NCBI GenBank assembly: GCA_024398935.1
Contig: JAKSIH010000003.1
Span: 1-64,000 of the forward strand
Direction of reading: 5' to 3'
DNA: 64,000 bases
Source of the DNA: Fibrobacter sp.
Lineage (GTDB): Bacteria; Fibrobacterota; Fibrobacteria; Fibrobacterales; Fibrobacteraceae
The notes beneath the pieces are model-generated. The model was not told where the DNA came from, searched no databases, and worked only from the letters and a program-made list of their open reading frames with translations. The position numbers were made by a program, and so were the translations under genes. Positions 61,074 to 64,000 of the stretch are shown here, piece after piece. Every line of letters starts with the position of its first letter. Positions within the stretch are counted from its first letter, which is position 1.

Positions 61074-62333
61074 ATGAGAACAAGTGTTTATAAAATAGTG
61101 ACCATTTCTGCCATGGCTGCCCTCTTCATGACGGCCTGTTCTGACTCCAGCTCCACAAAGGCTGATGCCGGCGACGACGCCCCTATCCTTTCCAGCGGCT
61201 CCCTTGATTTAACGGAACAGAGCAGTTCCAGTACCTCCGAAAAATTGAGTTCCACAGACGAAACTCCAGAAGCAACAAGTTCCGCTTCCCAGGACTCCGA
61301 ACAGGGATCCGACGACGCAGAATCCAGTTCTTCAGAAAAAGTTGCCGACGAAACGGATTCATCCAGTTCCGAGGAAGCAGTCGATTCCAGTTCCAGCGAA
61401 GCAGAAGAACCCACAAGTTCCAGCAACGAGGCCGAAGTTTCCAGTTCCAGCGAGATCGAGGAATCCTCCAGTTCCGAGGAAGCCGTACCTACGCTTAGCG
61501 AAGAATGTCTGGCAATGCGCAGCACCCAGGATCAGTTCATTCCCATGGAAGATGTTTTTGACTGCGTCCTGCCTAAAGAAAAGCTGGTATTCGTCATACG
61601 CCATGGTGAACGGGACAAGAGTGCCGAGGGTACTACAGGCGATCTAAACGAAAACGGCAAGTCCCAGTCTTTCTACCTAGGCGAAAAAATTGCCCCCAAG
61701 AGTTCGGAAGAATTCTACTACATCAGTACAAAGACTTACCGCACCCTCAATACCGACATTTACATTTCCAAGGGCAAGGGCGAAACCTTCCTGGATAGCG
61801 CTACCGTTTTCAGCAAGGACAGCAGTTATCACTTTATAAAAAGCGATGACTTCACCGAAAAATGGTTCGTAAAAAACAAGGACATCAACAATTGCGACGG
61901 CGTTACAAGCTGGGCTCGCTTCACCAAGTTCGCTTACGAACCAACCGCCTGCCCTGATGTATTCTATGACGCCGACGAAAAAACAAAGGAATTCATCGAT
62001 ACATATTTCTTGTACGACGACATTCCAAATGTCACCATAGTGGCAACCCACGACAAGTTCATCGCCCCATTCCTCATTTCCCTGACCGACCGAAAAATCG
62101 GCTTCGAAGCTCATGAGTATGTCAAAAAGAATGGGTACGACAATGACTGGAACCAAGGGGTGTTCAAGCGCTGGCCTAACTACCTGGCAGGAGTCGCCAT
62201 TATCGTAAACGAAAACAATGAAAGAGCGTATGTACCGGTAAAAGGCTTAAAGACCGGCTATCTGGGATACCACTGCCTCTCCGACAGCGAAGACGACTAC
62301 CCCTGCTCCATGTGGGAAAAGGATGTCAAATAA
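61074..62333 (+). CDS. Lipoprotein with Ser-rich linker and histidine-phosphatase domain
   Basis: 419 residues. Lipobox FMTAC (Cys22). A Ser/Glu-rich, low-complexity linker (about 24-145) with repeated SSSSE blocks, typical of fibrobacterial surface lipoproteins. Residues ~160-419 resemble the histidine phosphatase superfamily: RHG motif VFVIRHGERD near 176, DLNENGKSQSFYLG, and the second His in VATHDKF. These are the active-site His of that fold; members are phytases, acid phosphatases or mutases. Cysteines late in the domain suggest disulfides and an extracytoplasmic site. A periplasmic or surface phosphatase is likely; substrate unknown. Confidence 0.82.
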   Translation: MRTSVYKIVTISAMAALFMTACSDSSSTKADAGDDAPILSSGSLDLTEQSSSSTSEKLSSTDETPEATSSASQDSEQGSDDAESSSSEKVADETDSSSSEEAVDSSSSEAEEPTSSSNEAEVSSSSEIEESSSSEEAVPTLSEECLAMRSTQDQFIPMEDVFDCVLPKEKLVFVIRHGERDKSAEGTTGDLNENGKSQSFYLGEKIAPKSSEEFYYISTKTYRTLNTDIYISKGKGETFLDSATVFSKDSSYHFIKSDDFTEKWFVKNKDINNCDGVTSWARFTKFAYEPTACPDVFYDADEKTKEFIDTYFLYDDIPNVTIVATHDKFIAPFLISLTDRKIGFEAHEYVKKNGYDNDWNQGVFKRWPNYLAGVAIIVNENNERAYVPVKGLKTGYLGYHCLSDSEDDYPCSMWEKDVK

Positions 62334-62360
62334 AAGACGCACCGCACTTTTTAAGCGCAA

Positions 62361-62391
62361 AAGACCCGGGCTGAAACCCAGGTCTTTTTTT
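62361..62391 (+). terminator. Terminator of the phosphatase lipoprotein
   Basis: Stem AAGACC-GGG / CCC-GGTCTT with one mismatch, then seven T. A small CCCGCG / CGCGGG hairpin follows at 62404-62420. Confidence 0.85.
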
Positions 62392-62434
62392 GCTTTAGGA
62401 GGTCCCGCGCTAAACGCGGGATGACATCACAAAA

Positions 62435-62508
62435 ACTACAACCCGTGAGCCACAAGTGGCTCATCTTTATGAGCCATGGTGGCGAGAGCGAGGCTCAGTC
62501 GTAGGTTC
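62435..62508. repeat. 74-bp intergenic element, copy 1
   Basis: Apparently identical to 62732-62805. It contains GAGCCACAAGTGGCTC, a perfect hairpin, then a second GAGCC / GGCTC pairing around GGCGAGAGCGAGG, and ends GTAGGTTC. A TAGAGCCRAGCGGTC box lies 12 nt beyond each copy. Confidence 0.92.
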
Positions 62509-62547
62509 ATCACCCACGTTTAGAGCCGAGCGGTCCTCGTGAGCAAA

Positions 62548-62569
62548 AAGCGACCGGTATCAACCGGTC
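62548..62569. repeat. Short perfect hairpin between the two 74-bp copies
   Basis: GCGACCGGT / ACCGGTCGC around ATCA; no T-run next to it. Followed by TTTGCGAGAGCGAGG, matching the core of the 74-bp element. Confidence 0.7.
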
Positions 62570-62647
62570 GCGTTTGCGAGAGCGAGGATAAACGCAGGTT
62601 ATGCGCCTGACGAACGACCCGAGCGGTCTACAGCAAATGCCGAGCAT

Positions 62648-62683
62648 AAAAAACACTCCTCGTCTTTTAACGAGGAGTATTTT
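62648..62683 (-). terminator. Terminator of ddh
   Basis: Stem ACTCCTCGT / ACGAGGAGT around a 6-nt loop. The A-run before it gives a minus-strand T-run; short ATTTT on the plus side. Confidence 0.8.
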
Positions 62684-62731
62684 GCGAGGGTTCGAAAAAC
62701 TAGGCTGCTCAAACCCGAATGCGTTTTTCGA

Positions 62732-62805
62732 ACTACAACCCGTGAGCCACAAGTGGCTCATCTTTATGAGCCATGGTGGCGAGAGCGAGGCTCAGTCGTA
62801 GGTTC
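62732..62805. repeat. 74-bp intergenic element, copy 2
   Basis: Same sequence as 62435-62508, 297 bp downstream in the same orientation. It shares the logic CCGTGAGCC - hairpin - GGCGAGAGYGAGG - GGTTCTT with the 147-bp repeat at 48.5 kb, so both may belong to one family. Confidence 0.92.
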
Positions 62806-62833
62806 TTGTACTGCGCCTAGAGCCAAGCGGTCA

Positions 62834-63817
62834 TTAAAGCAAGTGTGCGCGGAGTTCTTCGCCGCTCTGTTCGCTCAAGTATGCAGGAGGAACATCGAGA
62901 ACGGTGAAGCAACCGGTCTTGCCTTCAGCCTTCATGCGAAGTGCTGCGCGGGCAAATGCGATCACTGCAGCGGTGGTGAATTCCGGATTGGAGTCCAGCT
63001 TCAGGCTGTATTCGATCACGTGGGTGTGTTCGTTGTTCATGCCGGTCTTGCCGGTACGAATCACGAAACCACCGTGAGCGAGACCGCTGTGGTTTGCGTT
63101 GAATTCTTCTTCGCTGATGAAGTTTACGGTGGTGTCGTATTCATCGAAGTAGTTCTTCATGGTCTTGATTTCGTTTTCGACGTATGCTGCATCAGCACCT
63201 TCTTCAAGAACCACGTAGCAGAGACGGGTATGCTTCTGACGGGTGGTCAGTTCAGGCATGGAACCGCTACGGACAGCTTCCAAAGCTTCCGGAACCGGGC
63301 AGGTGTACTGCTTGGCGTTCTTCACGCCCTTGATGCGACGGACTGCGTCGGAGTGACCCTGAGAAACGCCCTTGCCCCAGAAGGTGTAGTCCTTGCCATC
63401 AGGGAGGATTGCGTTTGCATAGACGCGGTTCAGGGAGAACATACCCGGATCCCAACCCACGGAGATCATGGCGATCTTGCCAGCAGCCTTGGCGGCAGCA
63501 TCGACATTTGCGAAGTGAGTAGGAATGTTGGCGTGGGTATCAAAAGTATCGATAACGTTGAACTTGGCAGCCATTTCCGGAGTCATCTTGGGAAGGTCAG
63601 TAGCGCTACCACCGCAGATCACCAGCATGTCGATCTTGTCAGCCCACTTTTCGATTTCAGATACATTGAGAACGGGAATGTTCGGGGTCTGAATCTTGAC
63701 AGTAGCGGGATCACGACGGGTGAACACTGCAACCAGTTCCATGTCCTTGGTCTTCTTGACGGCGCATTCGATGCCGCGGCCCAAGTTACCATAACCGAGA
63801 ATAGCGATTTTTGCCAT
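62834..63817 (-). CDS. ddh: meso-Diaminopimelate D-dehydrogenase
   Basis: 327 residues, normal for the family. NADP-dependent reductive amination of tetrahydrodipicolinate directly to meso-diaminopimelate, bypassing the acylated routes to lysine and peptidoglycan. N-terminal Rossmann loop GYGNLGRG; ICGGSATDLPKM, DTFDTHANIP, SVGWDPGMFSLNR and FWGKGVSQGHSDA are characteristic. AAGGA precedes the ATG by 8 nt. Monocistronic, with an exact TAnnTTTG box about 74 nt upstream. Confidence 0.96.
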   Translation of the reverse strand: MAKIAILGYGNLGRGIECAVKKTKDMELVAVFTRRDPATVKIQTPNIPVLNVSEIEKWADKIDMLVICGGSATDLPKMTPEMAAKFNVIDTFDTHANIPTHFANVDAAAKAAGKIAMISVGWDPGMFSLNRVYANAILPDGKDYTFWGKGVSQGHSDAVRRIKGVKNAKQYTCPVPEALEAVRSGSMPELTTRQKHTRLCYVVLEEGADAAYVENEIKTMKNYFDEYDTTVNFISEEEFNANHSGLAHGGFVIRTGKTGMNNEHTHVIEYSLKLDSNPEFTTAAVIAFARAALRMKAEGKTGCFTVLDVPPAYLSEQSGEELRAHLL

Positions 63818-63891
63818 AATAATGTCCTTATAGGGGCTTTTTAGAGTTTATTTTAAATTTTTGCGTTTGAAAAATAACAAAGAGTGAAAAA

Positions 63892-63899
63892 CAAAGCTA
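63892..63899 (-). promoter_or_regulatory. TAnnTTTG -7 box of ddh
   Basis: Minus-strand TAGCTTTG, exact consensus. A TTGACA lies 9 nt upstream of the box, too close to be a partner at the usual spacing. Confidence 0.5.
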
Positions 63900-63959
63900 C
63901 AAGTTTTTTGTCAAATTTTATACAAAAATTGTAGGATTTTTCACATTTATTTACATTTT

Positions 63960-63983
63960 GTGTAAAAACAGTCGTTTTTACAC
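63960..63983. promoter_or_regulatory. Perfect palindrome upstream of ddh
   Basis: GTGTAAAAAC / GTTTTTACAC around AGTC, about 60 bp upstream of the ddh promoter box. Symmetry suggests an operator; it could also be a terminator for a plus-strand transcript, since TTTTTGTTTT follows. Confidence 0.45.
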
Positions 63984-64000
63984 TTTTTGTTTTACATTTT

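Larger units (their letters stand above)
62334..62833. other. 500-nt repeat-rich intergenic region
   Basis: No protein gene is supported; it holds two terminators, both 74-bp copies and other hairpins. Several short open frames here merely reflect the repeats. Confidence 0.75.

Noticed and set aside
62690..62735. GGTTCGAAAAACT near 62695 as a possible tRNA T-arm
   Set aside because: No acceptor stem, anticodon arm or cloverleaf can be built around it.

Overview
The window reads as chromosome of a Fibrobacter-like bacterium (phylum Fibrobacterota, FCB group). This rests on a FISUMP (Fibrobacter succinogenes major paralogous) domain protein, a GH5 cellulase lipoprotein, Ser-rich and Asp-Pro-Ser-Asn-Pro linkers behind lipoprotein signals, a giant surface protein with a type IX-secretion-like C-terminal tail, and Bacteroidota-style TAnnTTTG promoter boxes upstream of several genes. 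The taxonomic call is an inference from these families; no rRNA gene is present. I see no tRNA, rRNA, CRISPR array, insertion sequence or prophage.

Layout. 0-7.5 kb: one 2459-residue secreted repeat protein on the minus strand, built from 22 related Ig/cadherin-like domains arranged as a repeating three-domain unit, plus one different final domain. 8-12 kb: an unknown small protein, a membrane-anchored M23 peptidase, a small lipoprotein, an unknown membrane-anchored protein, and a stretch of hairpins. 12-17 kb: GH5 cellulase (minus) divergent from leuCD (plus); the spacer holds a possible leader/attenuator. 17-19 kb: a HipBA-type toxin-antitoxin pair and a small unknown protein. 19.5-39 kb: a three-gene operon for the envelope, made of a FecR-domain protein, a beta-helix plus outer-membrane-barrel protein, and a 4612-residue GLUG-type protein with a T9SS-like tail. 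This operon takes up almost a third of the window and its core is AT-richer than the flanks.

39-44 kb: NamZ-type exo-muramidase, ssb, an unknown membrane protein, asd, and rplU-rpmA. 44-49 kb: a cytoplasmic GH2-like protein, a lipoprotein with three copies of one domain, a tandem 147-bp intergenic repeat, and a hairpin that may end a minus-strand small RNA. 49-52 kb: proA, a FISUMP-ankyrin fusion, hisI. 52-58.7 kb: a compact plus-strand cluster tilS-ftsH-folP-cdaA and a coiled-coil SUMF1-like membrane protein. 58.7-64 kb: an M15-like peptidase, a small lipoprotein, a Mn-dependent pyrophosphatase (ppaC type), a Ser-rich lipoprotein with a histidine-phosphatase domain, a duplicated 74-bp intergenic element, and meso-diaminopimelate dehydrogenase.

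Themes. Housekeeping genes (leuCD, proA, hisI, asd, ddh, folP) supply amino acids, folate and diaminopimelate. Several others act on peptidoglycan or envelope homeostasis (M23 and M15 peptidases, NamZ, FtsH, c-di-AMP synthase). The accessory content is mostly large, repetitive, secreted envelope proteins. The likeliest source of new biology is the 19.6-38.9 kb operon, together with the triad-repeat protein at the left edge.
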